DNA of 64,000 nt from Calothrix parasitica NIES-267 (GCF_002368095.1 NZ_AP018227.1:3905796-3969795); one strand, 5' to 3'; counted from the stretch's first letter, positions 36,938-47,185 are shown. The notes: generated by a model from the letters alone, not told the origin. Made by a program: numbers and translations.

Positions 36938-38809
36938 TTACTGTTGACTACTCACTGATTGATTCTTCATCCGTTCGGGATTACCTGTAGGAATAGATGC
37001 GATTAATTTTTGAGTGTATTCTTGTTTTGGTTCGCGGTATATTTGTTCTGCACTACCTGTTTCGACTATTTCACCGCGATTCATAACTAATATTCTGTCG
37101 CTGATAAATTTAACTACACTTAAATCGTGCGAAATAAATATGTAGGTTAATTCAAATTCTTCTTGTAATTCCTTAAGCAGATTTAAGACTTGCGCTTGAA
37201 CAGATACATCTAAAGCCGAAACCGATTCGTCGCAAATGATAAATTTAGGATTTAATGCTAAAGAACGCGCAATACAAATCCGCTGACGCTGACCCCCTGA
37301 GAACTGGTGGGGATAGCGGTTCATTGCATCAACGCTCAAACCAACTCTTTCTAATAAATAAGCTGCACGGTCAATTCGTTCTTTTTTGTTCTTACCAATA
37401 GAGTGAATTACCAAAGGTTCCATAACTGCATCACCCACCTTCATCCGCGAATCTAAAGCGCTAAAGGGATTTTGGAAGATAATCTGCATTTCTCGACGCA
37501 GGTTTTGCAATGGTTTCCCTTTGAGTTTGGTAATATCTCTTCCTTCAAAAAGTATTTGACCGCTAAGTGGTTCAACCAATCTGAGCAAACTTCTACCAAG
37601 AGTTGTTTTTCCGCAACCGGATTCTCCCACCAATCCCAAGGTTTCTCCTTTCTTAACCTCGAAGGAAACATCCTTAACAGCCATAAAAACGCGTTTGGTA
37701 CCCCCAAACATTCCCTTGACGGGATAACCAACTTTTAAGTTACGGATTTGTAGTAACGGTGGTTGTTTTTCTAATATTGCTAATCTTTGAGCAATATCAT
37801 CGGAAGTTACTTCCGGGGGTTCTACTGGTTGTTGTGCTGTAATTTTTATATCTCCTGTTGCAGTCTCTTCCACGGTCATATAGTCAGAAACTGTCAGCAA
37901 CTTTTCGGGGTGACGGTCTAAAGTCGGACGACAAGCAAGCAAACCCTTTGTATAGGGATGTTGGGGATTTGTAAATATTTGCGCTGCATCCCCTTGCTCT
38001 ACAACTCTTCCTTTGTACATTACCGCGACTTTATCGGCGATTTCGGCGATTAATCCCAAGTCATGGGTAATAAAAATCATCGCCATATTCCGCTTTTGCT
38101 GCAACTCTCCGAGCAAATCGATGATTGTTGCTTGTACCGTCACGTCTAAAGCAGTTGTGGGTTCGTCAGCAATTAAGAGTAAAGGGTTACACGAAATTGC
38201 CATTGCAATCATTACCCGTTGTAACTGTCCCCCAGAAAGTTGGTGGGGGAATCGTTCTAATACTGCTTCTTTATGTTGTTGTACTAATTGTGGAAGTTCT
38301 TGCTCGTTTAAAGTTGTTGATGATGCTTCAATCAAATTCTCACGAATCTGCTCGTCGCTAGGAATAAGTTTTACTTCCTGTAAACTATCGATTGCTTTTT
38401 GACTAGCTTCCGTACTGGAAATATTTTGATGTCGTAAAATTGCTTCTGTTAACTGGAAACCAATGTCATAAACTGGATTGAGCGAACTCATTGGTTCCTG
38501 AAAAATCATCGCAATATCACCACCACGATGAAGTTGCATTTCCTTTGAAGGTAACTCTACTAAATTCAGTGGTTCGCCGTTTTCTTGGGGACGGAACCAA
38601 ATTTCACCATCACTAATGATTCCGGGGTTCTGCAACAAACCCATTGTTGCTAGGGATGTTACCGATTTACCACTCCCTGACTCCCCCACAATACCTAAAG
38701 TCTCTCCTCTATGTAATTCAAAAGAGATTCCGTTTACTGCTTTGACAACGTTGCCATCATCGGAGAATTCAACTTGCAAATTGCGAACGTCTAGGACTGT
38801 TTCTCTCAT
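36938..38809 (-). CDS. Double-ATPase ABC transporter protein, peptide/nickel type
   Basis: A 623-aa protein with two ABC ATPase domains, as in GsiA/YejF, which power uptake of peptides, glutathione or nickel-type substrates. Domain 1 has Walker [10 protein letters not shown] (residues ~38-46), signature LSGGQLQR and [12 protein letters not shown]. Domain 2 starts near 350, with Walker [10 protein letters not shown], signature [15 protein letters not shown] and [12 protein letters not shown]. The Asp-Glu pairs are intact. An oligopeptide/dipeptide C-terminal domain ([12 protein letters not shown]) follows domain 1. No permease or binding-protein gene is adjacent. The last residues (~610-623) are variable. 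The gene is 128 bases upstream of nothing recognisable on its strand. Confidence 0.93.
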   Translation of the reverse strand: MRETVLDVRNLQVEFSDDGNVVKAVNGISFELHRGETLGIVGESGSGKSVTSLATMGLLQNPGIISDGEIWFRPQENGEPLNLVELPSKEMQLHRGGDIAMIFQEPMSSLNPVYDIGFQLTEAILRHQNISSTEASQKAIDSLQEVKLIPSDEQIRENLIEASSTTLNEQELPQLVQQHKEAVLERFPHQLSGGQLQRVMIAMAISCNPLLLIADEPTTALDVTVQATIIDLLGELQQKRNMAMIFITHDLGLIAEIADKVAVMYKGRVVEQGDAAQIFTNPQHPYTKGLLACRPTLDRHPEKLLTVSDYMTVEETATGDIKITAQQPVEPPEVTSDDIAQRLAILEKQPPLLQIRNLKVGYPVKGMFGGTKRVFMAVKDVSFEVKKGETLGLVGESGCGKTTLGRSLLRLVEPLSGQILFEGRDITKLKGKPLQNLRREMQIIFQNPFSALDSRMKVGDAVMEPLVIHSIGKNKKERIDRAAYLLERVGLSVDAMNRYPHQFSGGQRQRICIARSLALNPKFIICDESVSALDVSVQAQVLNLLKELQEEFELTYIFISHDLSVVKFISDRILVMNRGEIVETGSAEQIYREPKQEYTQKLIASIPTGNPERMKNQSVSSQQ

Positions 38810-39239
38810 GGAAGTCAGGGGTAGATTCTTAATTTTATTAACTTTAATTTAACTGGATTTTAACAACTGTTTGAGTTTTGTCATTAGCAGAAAGTATTTT
38901 TTTTTAGAATTTTTACATCTGAATTAAACAAACTCGCTGTAAAAGAGACTCAAAAAAAATATATTTTAAGCTTTTGAAGACTAAGTATTATAAATAAGTT
39001 ATACCAAATATTGCAAGTGTAGGGGTAACTAATGTAACGAATATTTTACTTGTTAAATTTAGATGAACCTTGCCAGTTATTAGAATAATGGCATTGCTGA
39101 ATTAGACAGGAATGGCCGCAATTGTCACAACACTAGTACATCACCGCTTAAATAAGGCAACCATTCAAAATGGCTGAAAAGCCCCAGATATCGAACTTTT
39201 TACTTCTTCTCTTGAAAAGTTGCTCATGGGGGAAACCAC

Positions 39240-39338
39240 GCCATTTGCTACAACGCGCTTGTTCCCCTTCGGGTTCACTAGGAAAGGGGGACGGAAACCG
39301 ACACCCCCTTTCCTTGATTCACCGCGCAACGCAATGGC
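39240..39338. repeat. Nested palindrome: element D enclosing the GGACGGAAACCGACACC hairpin (copy 3)
   Basis: Outer words GCCATTTGC and GCAACGCAATGGC pair across 99 bases. Inside, 39280-39314 is a hairpin with the core GGACGGAAACCGACACC, whose outer arm is AGGAAAG/CTTTCCT instead of the GGTAAAG/CTTTACC of copies 1 and 2. Confidence 0.8.
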
Positions 39339-39460
39339 TCCCCAAGACCGCACTAACTCACCGTATTTTGCCTCCCCTACAAAAAAATGTGCCGGTTGCG
39401 GCCATTCCTATAGACTATGAATTATATTTGTACATATTTTGACAAAAAACATAAAACCTA

Positions 39461-39492
39461 TGTAGAGAGGTAACAGTGTTACGTCTCTGACA
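39461..39492. repeat. GAGACGT-family imperfect hairpin
   Basis: TGTAGAGAGGTAACA pairs imperfectly with TGTTACGTCTCTGACA. A second palindrome, AGACGTTGC...GCAACGTCT, follows at 39598-39620, near the 3' end of the SSB gene. Confidence 0.65.
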
Positions 39493-39597
39493 ATGTAAAA
39501 TCATAGTTTCATATTGCAACTGTGCAACGTAAGAATAATTCCCTATAATTCCTGTCCCATAACCAAGACAAATAATTAGTTATTGTATTAAATACAA

Positions 39598-39620
39598 AGA
39601 CGTTGCTGGGCGCAACGTCT
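39598..39620. repeat. GAGACGT-family perfect hairpin
   Basis: Nine-base arms AGACGTTGC and GCAACGTCT around a 5-base loop. 28 bases from the SSB stop codon, possibly aiding its 3'-end formation. Confidence 0.75.
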
Positions 39621-39648
39621 CTACAATAATCCGTATAAATTGTATAAT

Positions 39649-40194
39649 TTAAAACGGAATATCGTCCTCTGGAATTTCTTCTTCAACCATTGCTGGATAG
39701 GTGCTTGGTTCGTAGCTTGTAGGTTGAGCTACTGGTTCCGGTTGTGGAATGCTTTGAGGAGTTGCTGGTACTGGATTTCTTGCAGGGGCAGCAGCAGGTA
39801 CAGATGGTACACTGTTGACGGTCGGTGCGGTCTGCCCCACTGGTGACATGGTTTGGGCTGGCTGTGCTTGCATCATATTTGTATCAAAACCCGCTCCTAA
39901 ATGCTGAATCTGCTGGGCTGTCATTTCAGCACGCTTCTCTTTGAAACCCTCGGGACGCTCGATAACATTCATGGTCAAACGACCTACCAAAATAACCTGG
40001 TCTCCCTCTTTATAATTTTGCTGAATTTCTTTGGCTAACTTACCAAAACTTACGACTTTTAAATTTGCTGGAGGGTCATTATCTCTAGCTCCCCAAAACT
40101 GTACCAGCATTTGTGTAATTTCAAGTTGATTGTCTGCTGTATACCGCAGTTCCGGTTGTTGAATTATTTGTGCCATCAATACACAACTGTTCAT
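39649..40194 (-). CDS. ssb: Single-stranded DNA-binding protein
   Basis: A 181-aa SSB-family protein. The OB-fold spans residues ~1-108 (MNSCVLMAQIIQQPELRYT, then LKVVSFGKLAKEIQQNYKEGDQVILVGRL). A Pro/Ala/Gln-rich disordered linker follows, and the tail ends EDDIPF, the acidic tip that recruits repair and replication partners. This is the cyanobacterial SSB type whose N-terminus differs from the classical MNxVxLIGR version, so a second ssb gene is expected elsewhere. AAGGAGAATAAA gives a strong ribosome binding site before the ATG. Confidence 0.9.
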   Translation of the reverse strand: MNSCVLMAQIIQQPELRYTADNQLEITQMLVQFWGARDNDPPANLKVVSFGKLAKEIQQNYKEGDQVILVGRLTMNVIERPEGFKEKRAEMTAQQIQHLGAGFDTNMMQAQPAQTMSPVGQTAPTVNSVPSVPAAAPARNPVPATPQSIPQPEPVAQPTSYEPSTYPAMVEEEIPEDDIPF

Positions 40195-40471
40195 TTTATT
40201 CTCCTTAAATTACGCTTGCTGTGAGGAATATCATTTATGATTAACTTTTTTTTGTTTCTTAAACTTTCTTAACAAAAAATAAGTGGACAATTTAACCCGC
40301 AAGCTATTTCAATGATAAAAGCCAAGCGAAAGCAACGAACAGTTATTCTTAACCGTTCAGTTACTTCCCTTGACTGATGATTCTGCATTAATCAGTACTA
40401 TTGTACCATTAGCGCAGAATCATTAGTCAATATTTCGTTTTCTACTGCTGTAATTTACACTAATTAACTAA

Positions 40472-40666
40472 ATGTTTGGATATAGCTTAGAGCTAGAAAA
40501 AAGACTGGATATACGCCGCACTACAGCCGGGAATGAAGGATTTAAGACAAGCATAAAAGGATTCAAAACTAAGGAAGAAGCACAACGAGCTTTGGAAGAA
40601 GCGGAGAATGAAGCTAGGATGTCCAATGAATATCGGGTTCTTGAGAGTAGAATTTATGAATACTAA
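40472..40666 (+). CDS. Small charged hypothetical protein (64 aa)
   Basis: Not recognised. A soluble 64-aa peptide rich in Glu, Lys and Arg, with a predicted helix FKTKEEAQRALEEAENEARM (residues ~31-50) flanked by strand-like ends. This beta-alpha-beta outline resembles small DNA- or protein-binding modules. No ribosome binding site is evident upstream; a 277-base AT-rich spacer separates it from the divergent ssb gene. Confidence 0.5.
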   Translation: MFGYSLELEKRLDIRRTTAGNEGFKTSIKGFKTKEEAQRALEEAENEARMSNEYRVLESRIYEY

Positions 40667-40732
40667 GACTTATTAATTGATTACGCTGTAATGAAAGTTT
40701 GATTTTAATACTCCGATATATTGAAAGCTTGC

Positions 40733-40948
40733 CTAAGAATACAGTTTACAAATAAAACCCTTGTCAACTTCTTGAATAGCGGCTTTGATAGCATCTCTTA
40801 ATGATTTACAACCCACTTCATTTACGCACAGTAACTCATAACCTTTCCATATTCTGTATCCCCATCGTTTGTTTGATTCTAGATGAGAATGATAATACGG
40901 CTCTATAACGTAAGCTTTATACTTAGTTAGTTTTTGAATAGTATACAT
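40733..40948 (-). CDS. Small hypothetical protein (71 aa)
   Basis: Not recognised. A basic, aromatic-rich 71-aa peptide with three strand-like stretches (YKAYVIEPYY, GYRIWKGYELLCVN) and a helix SLRDAIKAAIQEVDKG (residues ~49-64), a beta-rich then helical outline. AAAGGCACTTT precedes the ATG as a plausible ribosome binding site. It is convergent with the 64-aa gene. The composition supports a real gene but no function can be proposed. Confidence 0.5.
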   Translation of the reverse strand: MYTIQKLTKYKAYVIEPYYHSHLESNKRWGYRIWKGYELLCVNEVGCKSLRDAIKAAIQEVDKGFICKLYS

Positions 40949-41302
40949 AAAGTGCCTTTACAAATATGAAGGTATGCGCGGGCACCTCTGACTTCCTGTT
41001 AAACGATATCGCAGGTAAAAAAACAATGCACTTATTTCAAATACATTAAATTTTACACTTACATTTTGAATGTAAAACGCCGATGAAGAAAGATTCAGAA
41101 AGCACAAAATTAAAGAAAATAATTAAAACTGAAGGAAAAATTGTCAATTAGCAACAGTGTTATTACTGAGTTATTAATCAAAATAGATTATAGCAATAAT
41201 ACTTAATATAAGTCTATATACTTTGTTTTAACAAATTAATCGCTGTATTATGAGCGCAAACCGGTGTTGACGGTTAATTTTGTATCGCTATCAGCAAGAA
41301 TC
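40949..41302. other. AT-rich leader of the ABC ATPase gene
   Basis: No gene or repeat is visible. The divergent promoters of the 71-aa gene and the ABC ATPase gene are expected here. Confidence 0.45.
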
Positions 41303-42649
41303 GTGGCACAAGTTGTTTTAGAAAACATTTACAAGAGCTTTTCTCACCGTAAAAGTAAAAACGCTACTTTTAGTAATACTTATCGCAACGAAAGCGTTAA
41401 TGTATTGCGACGAGTTAATCTCACAGTCGAAGATGGCGAATTTATAGTACTTGTGGGACCTTCTGGTTGTGGAAAAAGTACAATACTTAGGTTAATTGCA
41501 GGTTTAGAAGATATTACGGGAGGTAATATTTGGGTGGGAGAGCGTAACGTTAACTACCTTCCACCTTCTCAAAGAAATATTGCAATGGTATTTCAAAATT
41601 ACGCTCTTTATCCCCACATGACAGTTTATGAAAACATTGCATTTGGGTTAAGACTGCAAACTCAAAGAAGAGAGGGGGGGAGGGAGAGAGGGAGAGAGGG
41701 AGAGAGGGAGAGAGGGAGAGTGGGGGAAAAATTATTAAATAAATTATTGATAATCACAAAAGATTTATTGGTATCGGTGACGAGAAATTTACCGAAAGGT
41801 TTGCGGTATATTTCGGATAAAGAGCAAGTAGTAAACGAGCGGGTAATTGATGTAGCGAAATTATTACAAATAGAAAAATTGTTAAACAGGTATCCTAAAG
41901 AATTATCCGGGGGACAAAGACAGCGAGTCGCGTTAGGACGAGCGATTGCTCGCAACCCGCAAGTATTTTTAATGGATGAACCGCTTTCTAATTTAGATGC
42001 AAAATTACGGACGCAAACTCGTGCTGAAATAGTCAAGCTACAGCATAAATTGGGGATAACCACAATTTACGTTACTCACGACCAAACAGAAGCAATGACA
42101 ATGGGAGATAGGGTTGCAGTTATCAATCAAGGTCAGATAATGCAAGTTGCTTCCCCATTAGAAATTTACAATCGTCCTGCAAATCTTTTTGTCGCAGAAT
42201 TTATCGGTTCCCCACCAATGAATTTTATTAAAGTAAAATTTCAATCACCTAGATTGATAACCAAAGGGGATTTTCGCTTAACTTTGTCAGAAGATTGGGG
42301 TAACGCTTTACGAAAATACAACGGACGAACCCTGATATTAGGAGTTCGTCCGGAACACTGGAATATAAGCTTACCTGCAACCAAGAATTTACCAGCACAA
42401 GTAGAATGGTCGGAAAATCTAGGAAACGATAGTTATCTAGCAGTCAAACTAATTGAAACCAAGTTTCAAAAAGATTATTTAGTAACAGACGACCTACAAG
42501 TCCGAGTACCACCAGAAAAATTAGTAAAAACAGGAGAAAAAGTATGGTTATCCTTAAATCCAGACAAAATACACTTTTTCGACCCAGAAACCGAGCAAGC
42601 AATATTTCCTAAAGGTAATTCTCCGTTGTTACCGTTTGAAAACAGTTAA
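41303..42649 (+). CDS. MalK/UgpC-type sugar ABC transporter ATPase with internal insertion
   Basis: A ~449-aa CUT1-type ATPase that energises uptake of sugars or sugar derivatives (glucosylglycerol, maltose, glycerol phosphate types). It shows Walker A GPSGCGKST (residues ~54-62), the Q-loop VFQNYALYPHMTVYENIAFG, signature LSGGQRQRVALGRAI, Walker B VFLMDEPLSNLDA, and a C-terminal TOBE region with GVRPEHW. Between Q-loop and signature, where relatives have a short helical linker, ~60 extra residues occur; the first ~20 are an Arg/Glu/Gly tract from a G/A repeat (41669-41728). The GTG at 41303 (MAQVVLENIYKSF) is preferred; the frame also opens with GTG at 41264. No permease is adjacent. Confidence 0.88.
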   Translation: MAQVVLENIYKSFSHRKSKNATFSNTYRNESVNVLRRVNLTVEDGEFIVLVGPSGCGKSTILRLIAGLEDITGGNIWVGERNVNYLPPSQRNIAMVFQNYALYPHMTVYENIAFGLRLQTQRREGGRERGREGERERGRVGEKLLNKLLIITKDLLVSVTRNLPKGLRYISDKEQVVNERVIDVAKLLQIEKLLNRYPKELSGGQRQRVALGRAIARNPQVFLMDEPLSNLDAKLRTQTRAEIVKLQHKLGITTIYVTHDQTEAMTMGDRVAVINQGQIMQVASPLEIYNRPANLFVAEFIGSPPMNFIKVKFQSPRLITKGDFRLTLSEDWGNALRKYNGRTLILGVRPEHWNISLPATKNLPAQVEWSENLGNDSYLAVKLIETKFQKDYLVTDDLQVRVPPEKLVKTGEKVWLSLNPDKIHFFDPETEQAIFPKGNSPLLPFENS

Positions 42650-42884
42650 CAGTGAGCAGTGAACAGTGAGCAGTGAGCAGGGGATTGGGGATTGGTAATT
42701 GGTAATTGGTAAAGAGTTAGGAGTTAGGAGTTAGGAGTTAAGAGTTAGGAATTAGTAATTATTCTCCCCGTCTCCCCATCTCCCCCTACGGGTTGCACCA
42801 CTTGCTACAACGGAGGGAACCTCCGCAACGCAGTGGCTTACCATCTCCCCATCTCCCTATCTCCCCATACCCAATCCCCAAATC
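42650..42884. repeat. STRR arrays around an element D hairpin
   Basis: AACAGTGAGCAGTG, AATTGGT and TTAGGAG heptamers fill 42650-42760, followed by CTCCCCAT units. A hairpin CCACTTGC...GCAACGCAGTGG with inner CGGAGG/CCTCCG is at 42798-42836, then further CTCCCCAT units. No gene is visible. Confidence 0.85.
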
Positions 42885-45413
42885 TTAAACTTCCGCTACC
42901 GCGACCTCTTGCTCGGTTTCGACAAATTCTTGAACCCTAGCGCGGTATTTTCTCAAGGATTCATCTACCCAGTCGCGGTCGTTGCTGTTGACGTATAAGT
43001 GTACTAGTGGTTCGCTTGCGTCTGGTAGAACTAGTACCCAACTGTCTTCGTAGGGTTGACAAATTTTCACCCCGTCAATTAGTTCTAATTGTTCTTGGGG
43101 ATGAGTTTCTACCAAATGACGCATTAATGCACCTTTGACTGTCCAAGGACAGCGGGTGGTGTAAGTTTTGTGGATTACGCGGGGTAGTTCGGAACGAACT
43201 GTGGTTAGGGAGCGTTCTTGAATTGTCAGCATTTCAATCAGCTTTGCAATACAGAACATAGAATCAAATCCGGGATGCAGTTGAGGAACAATAAATCCGG
43301 TGTCTCCACTACCACCTAAAACAACATTATTGTTCTTTTGACAAGCTTCCATTAATGCTGTGGGATTGGCTTTGGTGCGAATCACTTTGCCGTCATGACG
43401 ACGAGCAATTTGTTCTACAGCGCTCGAAGTATTAACTGGTACTACTACGCTTCCTCTGGGGTTAGCAGTTAGCATCGTGTCTACCATCAAAGCTGTGAGC
43501 ATTTCTCCACGAATGGGAAGACCGGATTCGTCAACCAATATCATTTGCTCGCCGTTTGCTGTTACCTGTACCCCAAAGTTGGCTTTGAGTGCTTCAACTA
43601 CATGACCTAATTGAGTTAATAAGGCTTCGCGGTCGGTTTCTGAAGTAGCAATTTTATTTAAACTGGCATTGAGTACTACTGCATCAGCACCAAATTTGTC
43701 TAACATCTGCGGTAGTACGGCTCCCGATACTCCGTAAACGTAGTCAATTACTACTTTGGCTCGACTATTACGAATGGTCTCAATATTTAAGAGATTTTCA
43801 AAAGCGTTACAGTATTGGTCTACTAGTTGAGCGGGATAAGCAACGTTACCAATCTCGTAAATTTGCGCTCGTCGCATATCTTCTTTAAAGTATGCTCCTT
43901 CGATTTTCTTTTCTTTGGCTTTGGGAATGTTAATTCCCTTGTTATCCATGAATTCAATTAAAAGATAATCGGGACGGTTGGGATGTACCCGCACGTGAAT
44001 ACCACCTGCTACTTTCATATTAGGGATGATGGTACGAGCAATTGGTAAAGCTGTTGCATCAAGGTTCTGAACTTCTATACCCACCGACATTAAACCAGCA
44101 ATTAAGGAGCGAGTTACCATTCTAGAGATAGTCCGCTGGTCTCTGGAAACCGTAATTTCTGAACCTGGTTTTAAAGTGGAACCGTAAGCAGCACCTAACT
44201 TAACGGCAAATTCTGGGGTAATATCAATGTTTGCTAATCCTTGAACTCCTCGCTGTCCAAATAAATTGCGTTGAGCGGTATTTCCCCAAATCAAGTTTAT
44301 ATTGAGAATCGCGCCGGACTCAATTTTTTTGCTCGGCCAAACGCGTACACCGGGACTAATTTGAGCTTCTTCTCCCACCGTGGAAAGCGAACCGACTACT
44401 GCTGCTTCCAAAACGTGAGCGCGACGGTCTACACGAGTACCGCGAGAAATTACACAAGCGCTTAATTGAGCTTCATCGCCAATGATTGCTCCATTCCAGA
44501 CTATGGGACGCTTCAAGTTAGCATCGCCGCCAATAGTAACATTATCGCCGATAACCGTTCCGGCTTCGATATGTACTCTATTACCAATGCGACAGTTATC
44601 GCCAATTAAAGCTGGTGTTTCAATTACTGCTGTAGAGTCAATATAAGTATTTTGACCAACCCACAAACCTGGTGAAACTTCTTTGTAAGGAAAATCAGAT
44701 TTAACTTTATGGTTGAGTACATCGTATTGAGCTTCGCGATAAGCATCTAAGTGTCCGACATCGCACCAGTAACCGGAAGCAATATAACCGTACATTGGTT
44801 CGCCTTTTTCAAGCAGTAGAGGGAATAACTCCTTGGAAAAGTCCGATTCTTGGTTTTCTGGCAAATATTGTAAAACTTCGGGTTCTAAAATATAAGCGCC
44901 AGTATTTACCGTATCGGAAAAAATTTCGCTGGTAGAAGGTTTTTCTAGAAAGCGCTTGATGCTTCCTTCTTCATCGGTAATCACCACTCCAAATTCAATT
45001 GGATTGGGAACGCGAGTTAAGATTAAAGTTGCTTTGGATTTTTTTTCTTTGTGATATTTTATTGCTGCGGTGAGGTCAAAATCAGTAATACTATCACCGC
45101 TAATCACGATAAAAGTATCGTCTAGAAGCTCGGCAATGTTTTTTACGCAACCTGCCGTACCTAGAGGCTGGTCTTCTTCTACAGCGTATGTCATCTGTAC
45201 GCCGAAATCGCTACCATCTTGAAAGTAGTCTCGCATTGTATCTGGTAGATAATGCAAGGTAGCAATAATTTCTGTAATGTCGTGCCTTTTGAGAAGATTG
45301 ATTATATGCTCGGCAATTGGTCGATTAAGGATAGGCACCATTGGTTTGGGTAGGTCGCAAGTTAGCGGACGTAGCCGCGTCCCGGAGCCTCCAGCCATAA
45401 GTACTGCTCGCAT
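42885..45413 (-). CDS. Sugar nucleotidyltransferase / phosphomannomutase-like fusion
   Basis: An 842-aa protein. Residues ~1-235 are a nucleotidyltransferase ([18 protein letters not shown], then [10 protein letters not shown] and LGTAG), as in mannose-1-phosphate guanylyltransferases. Residues ~250-375 are left-handed beta-helix hexapeptides. Residues ~380-830 resemble phosphomannomutase. In that last domain the phosphoserine TASHNP loop reads [12 protein letters not shown] and the metal loop DGDxDR is replaced by TANGEQM, so it is probably catalytically inactive. The likely role is NDP-sugar supply for exopolysaccharide or glycoconjugates. The start at 45413 has GGAGGA 6 bases upstream; 33 further codons are open but unlike the family. 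Confidence 0.9.
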   Translation of the reverse strand: MRAVLMAGGSGTRLRPLTCDLPKPMVPILNRPIAEHIINLLKRHDITEIIATLHYLPDTMRDYFQDGSDFGVQMTYAVEEDQPLGTAGCVKNIAELLDDTFIVISGDSITDFDLTAAIKYHKEKKSKATLILTRVPNPIEFGVVITDEEGSIKRFLEKPSTSEIFSDTVNTGAYILEPEVLQYLPENQESDFSKELFPLLLEKGEPMYGYIASGYWCDVGHLDAYREAQYDVLNHKVKSDFPYKEVSPGLWVGQNTYIDSTAVIETPALIGDNCRIGNRVHIEAGTVIGDNVTIGGDANLKRPIVWNGAIIGDEAQLSACVISRGTRVDRRAHVLEAAVVGSLSTVGEEAQISPGVRVWPSKKIESGAILNINLIWGNTAQRNLFGQRGVQGLANIDITPEFAVKLGAAYGSTLKPGSEITVSRDQRTISRMVTRSLIAGLMSVGIEVQNLDATALPIARTIIPNMKVAGGIHVRVHPNRPDYLLIEFMDNKGINIPKAKEKKIEGAYFKEDMRRAQIYEIGNVAYPAQLVDQYCNAFENLLNIETIRNSRAKVVIDYVYGVSGAVLPQMLDKFGADAVVLNASLNKIATSETDREALLTQLGHVVEALKANFGVQVTANGEQMILVDESGLPIRGEMLTALMVDTMLTANPRGSVVVPVNTSSAVEQIARRHDGKVIRTKANPTALMEACQKNNNVVLGGSGDTGFIVPQLHPGFDSMFCIAKLIEMLTIQERSLTTVRSELPRVIHKTYTTRCPWTVKGALMRHLVETHPQEQLELIDGVKICQPYEDSWVLVLPDASEPLVHLYVNSNDRDWVDESLRKYRARVQEFVETEQEVAVAEV

Positions 45414-45904
45414 AAATCCTCCATTTGATGTTTTTTCTAAAAGTCGTAGCTTTAATACCGGTATTGAATTGAGTGCTGGATTTTGCAAAAATAGCGTCTT
45501 GAGAATGACCAATTAATCAGTCGGATGGAAAGCTCCAATTCTCAATAAACAGTTTTTAACAGCCAGCGAATGCAACCAACTTCCAATACTTGATAGATAA
45601 AGTTTGTTGGTTCCATATCTAGTCTCCTATGTCTCCTGAAATTTAAGGAACTTCCTCAAGATGCATATGGTCATAATTAAATTATCTATAAAATCGGCGC
45701 ATCTTAACAAAGAAAAGATATAAGCTGTTTGATTAAGGCGAATGAAATTTAAAGGAAAAACATTTTGGAATTTCATATCGCACCGCTCAATTGAGGAAAT
45801 ATTGGTGCAGACTCAAAATAAATGAGACGTAGCACTGCTACGTCTCTACATTGGTTTCGGGTTTTAATTAATAGAAAATAAATACCAATAAAATAGCTGT
45901 ATGT
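45414..45904. other. Spacer with GAGACGT-family hairpin
   Basis: AT-rich DNA presumably including the nucleotidyltransferase promoter. At 45824-45846 a palindrome with arms GAGACGTAGCA and TGCTACGTCTC lies ~58 bases past the stop of the amidoligase-like gene. No gene is visible. Confidence 0.65.
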
Positions 45905-47017
45905 TTAGCTAATATTTGCAGCACGGGACAGCCACATACCTTGAATATCTTCTGACATTGGAATAATTTTGAGAAAATTCTGTATTGATTTTAATTCCCA
46001 ATTTAAGGGTGCAGTGGTTGATATCTGAAGTTCGCTAATAGCATAACGAAGAATTGCTTCGCACAAAGCCGCAGCTTCAATAATCGGTTGTGAATCAAGC
46101 CAAACAGGAAAAATACGAACTTCAAAGGTAAATTTATCTTGGATGGGATGAATTAAATTTTTGAGATTAAAATCGCAGTATTTTGTTAATTCAAGTTTTG
46201 CAACTCGCGTTTTAGCTTCTTCCCAGGGTAATTCCCGAAAACCTGATTCGTTAACTAATTTAATCAAATTCGTATCCCAACTTCCTAAACGAGTGCATTT
46301 GGGGTTGCTTTCTACCAACCTTTTCAAATTTTTTCCATGTGCATGAAAAATATTGACTAAATTAGCAAAGACATTTGCAGAACATAATGGTTTTGCATCA
46401 AAATGTATGTGAGTTGCGCCTTCAACAGGAACAGTAAAACCAAGTAGACGTGCTGTTTCCAAAAGAACTTCTAGTTTTTCCTGATGATTTGTATCAATAG
46501 GGGCTGAAATTATTTCACAGGGACGTTCTCGTTCTCCTGGTAGTGGTGCTGCGATCGCAATGGGATTACCGGTATTATCTGCCACTCGCATCATTCCTTC
46601 TACTCCTTGTTCTACATGACTTCCAAATAAATTAGCAATCGGATTAAGAACATCAGATTTACTTTGTTCTGCATCTGCTTGACAAGTGATTAATTGCAAA
46701 AATCGGGTGTCATCGCTAACAATTCGATACCATCCCGGTTTTGCTGGATGCGATTTGTCTAAATCATCTTGAAGAGTTAAATCATCAACGCATTTTGCAA
46801 TTAATTTTCCTTGGTTATCAACAACTTCAAAACCCAAAGTCAGATTATGAAATAAAGGTGTCCCCGGAACATGACTGGGTTCTGATTGAGGATAAAATAT
46901 ACGACGAACCGTTCCATTATGTGCTTGTGCTATCGACTCTGCTAAATGTTTTCTACTTAACCCTTTTGGTGCTAACAATTCAATTTCGCAGCCAATTTTC
47001 CAATTTAATTTATTCAT
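45905..47017 (-). CDS. Putative amidoligase (COOH-NH2 ligase) family protein
   Basis: A 370-aa protein resembling the putative amidoligase family of the glutamine synthetase-like fold, thought to form amide or peptide bonds on proteins or small molecules. The opening WKIGCEIELLAP (residues ~6-17) holds the paired Glu metal ligands; GATHIHFDAKPLC (~213-225) supplies His/Asp residues; TFEVRIFPVW (~307-316) supplies the Glu/Arg typical near the end of the fold. No peptide substrate gene or partner enzyme was found next to it. Activity and substrate are inferred from fold only. Confidence 0.75.
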   Translation of the reverse strand: MNKLNWKIGCEIELLAPKGLSRKHLAESIAQAHNGTVRRIFYPQSEPSHVPGTPLFHNLTLGFEVVDNQGKLIAKCVDDLTLQDDLDKSHPAKPGWYRIVSDDTRFLQLITCQADAEQSKSDVLNPIANLFGSHVEQGVEGMMRVADNTGNPIAIAAPLPGERERPCEIISAPIDTNHQEKLEVLLETARLLGFTVPVEGATHIHFDAKPLCSANVFANLVNIFHAHGKNLKRLVESNPKCTRLGSWDTNLIKLVNESGFRELPWEEAKTRVAKLELTKYCDFNLKNLIHPIQDKFTFEVRIFPVWLDSQPIIEAAALCEAILRYAISELQISTTAPLNWELKSIQNFLKIIPMSEDIQGMWLSRAANIS

Positions 47018-47091
47018 AGTTATATTAGTGATTAGTTGTTAGTTGTTAGTTGATATATAAATCCTAGATGAGTTATGAGAAAAGTAAGTCC

Positions 47092-47126
47092 TAGAAACCC
47101 GGTTTTTCCAGAAAACCGGGTTTCTA
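47092..47126. repeat. Large hairpin built from GAAACCCGGTTT words
   Basis: TAGAAACCCGGTTTT pairs with AAAACCGGGTTTCTA. The related word AGAAACCCGGTTTCT occurs at 63799-63813 and its variant at 4989-5003. Confidence 0.8.
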
Positions 47127-47185
47127 AAATCTCACAAATGATTTAGGAAAATGCTATAAGAAAATGCTATAAGAAATAAAAAAAT

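Larger units (their letters stand above)
38810..39648. other. Gene-free repeat island between ABC and SSB genes
   Basis: An 840-base region without a gene. It starts AT-rich, then carries the nested palindrome at 39240-39338 and two GAGACGT-family hairpins at 39461-39492 and 39598-39620. Open frames across the repeat island have no ribosome binding sites and follow repeat composition, so they are not called. Confidence 0.7.

Noticed and set aside
39165-39442. Open frames of 60-90 codons on both strands across the repeat island
   Set aside because: They follow palindromic repeat composition, lack ribosome binding sites and mirror each other on the two strands.
45414-45512. 33-codon N-terminal extension of the nucleotidyltransferase
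   Set aside because: The family start MRAVLMAGG at 45413 has GGAGGA upstream, and the extension resembles no homologous sequence.
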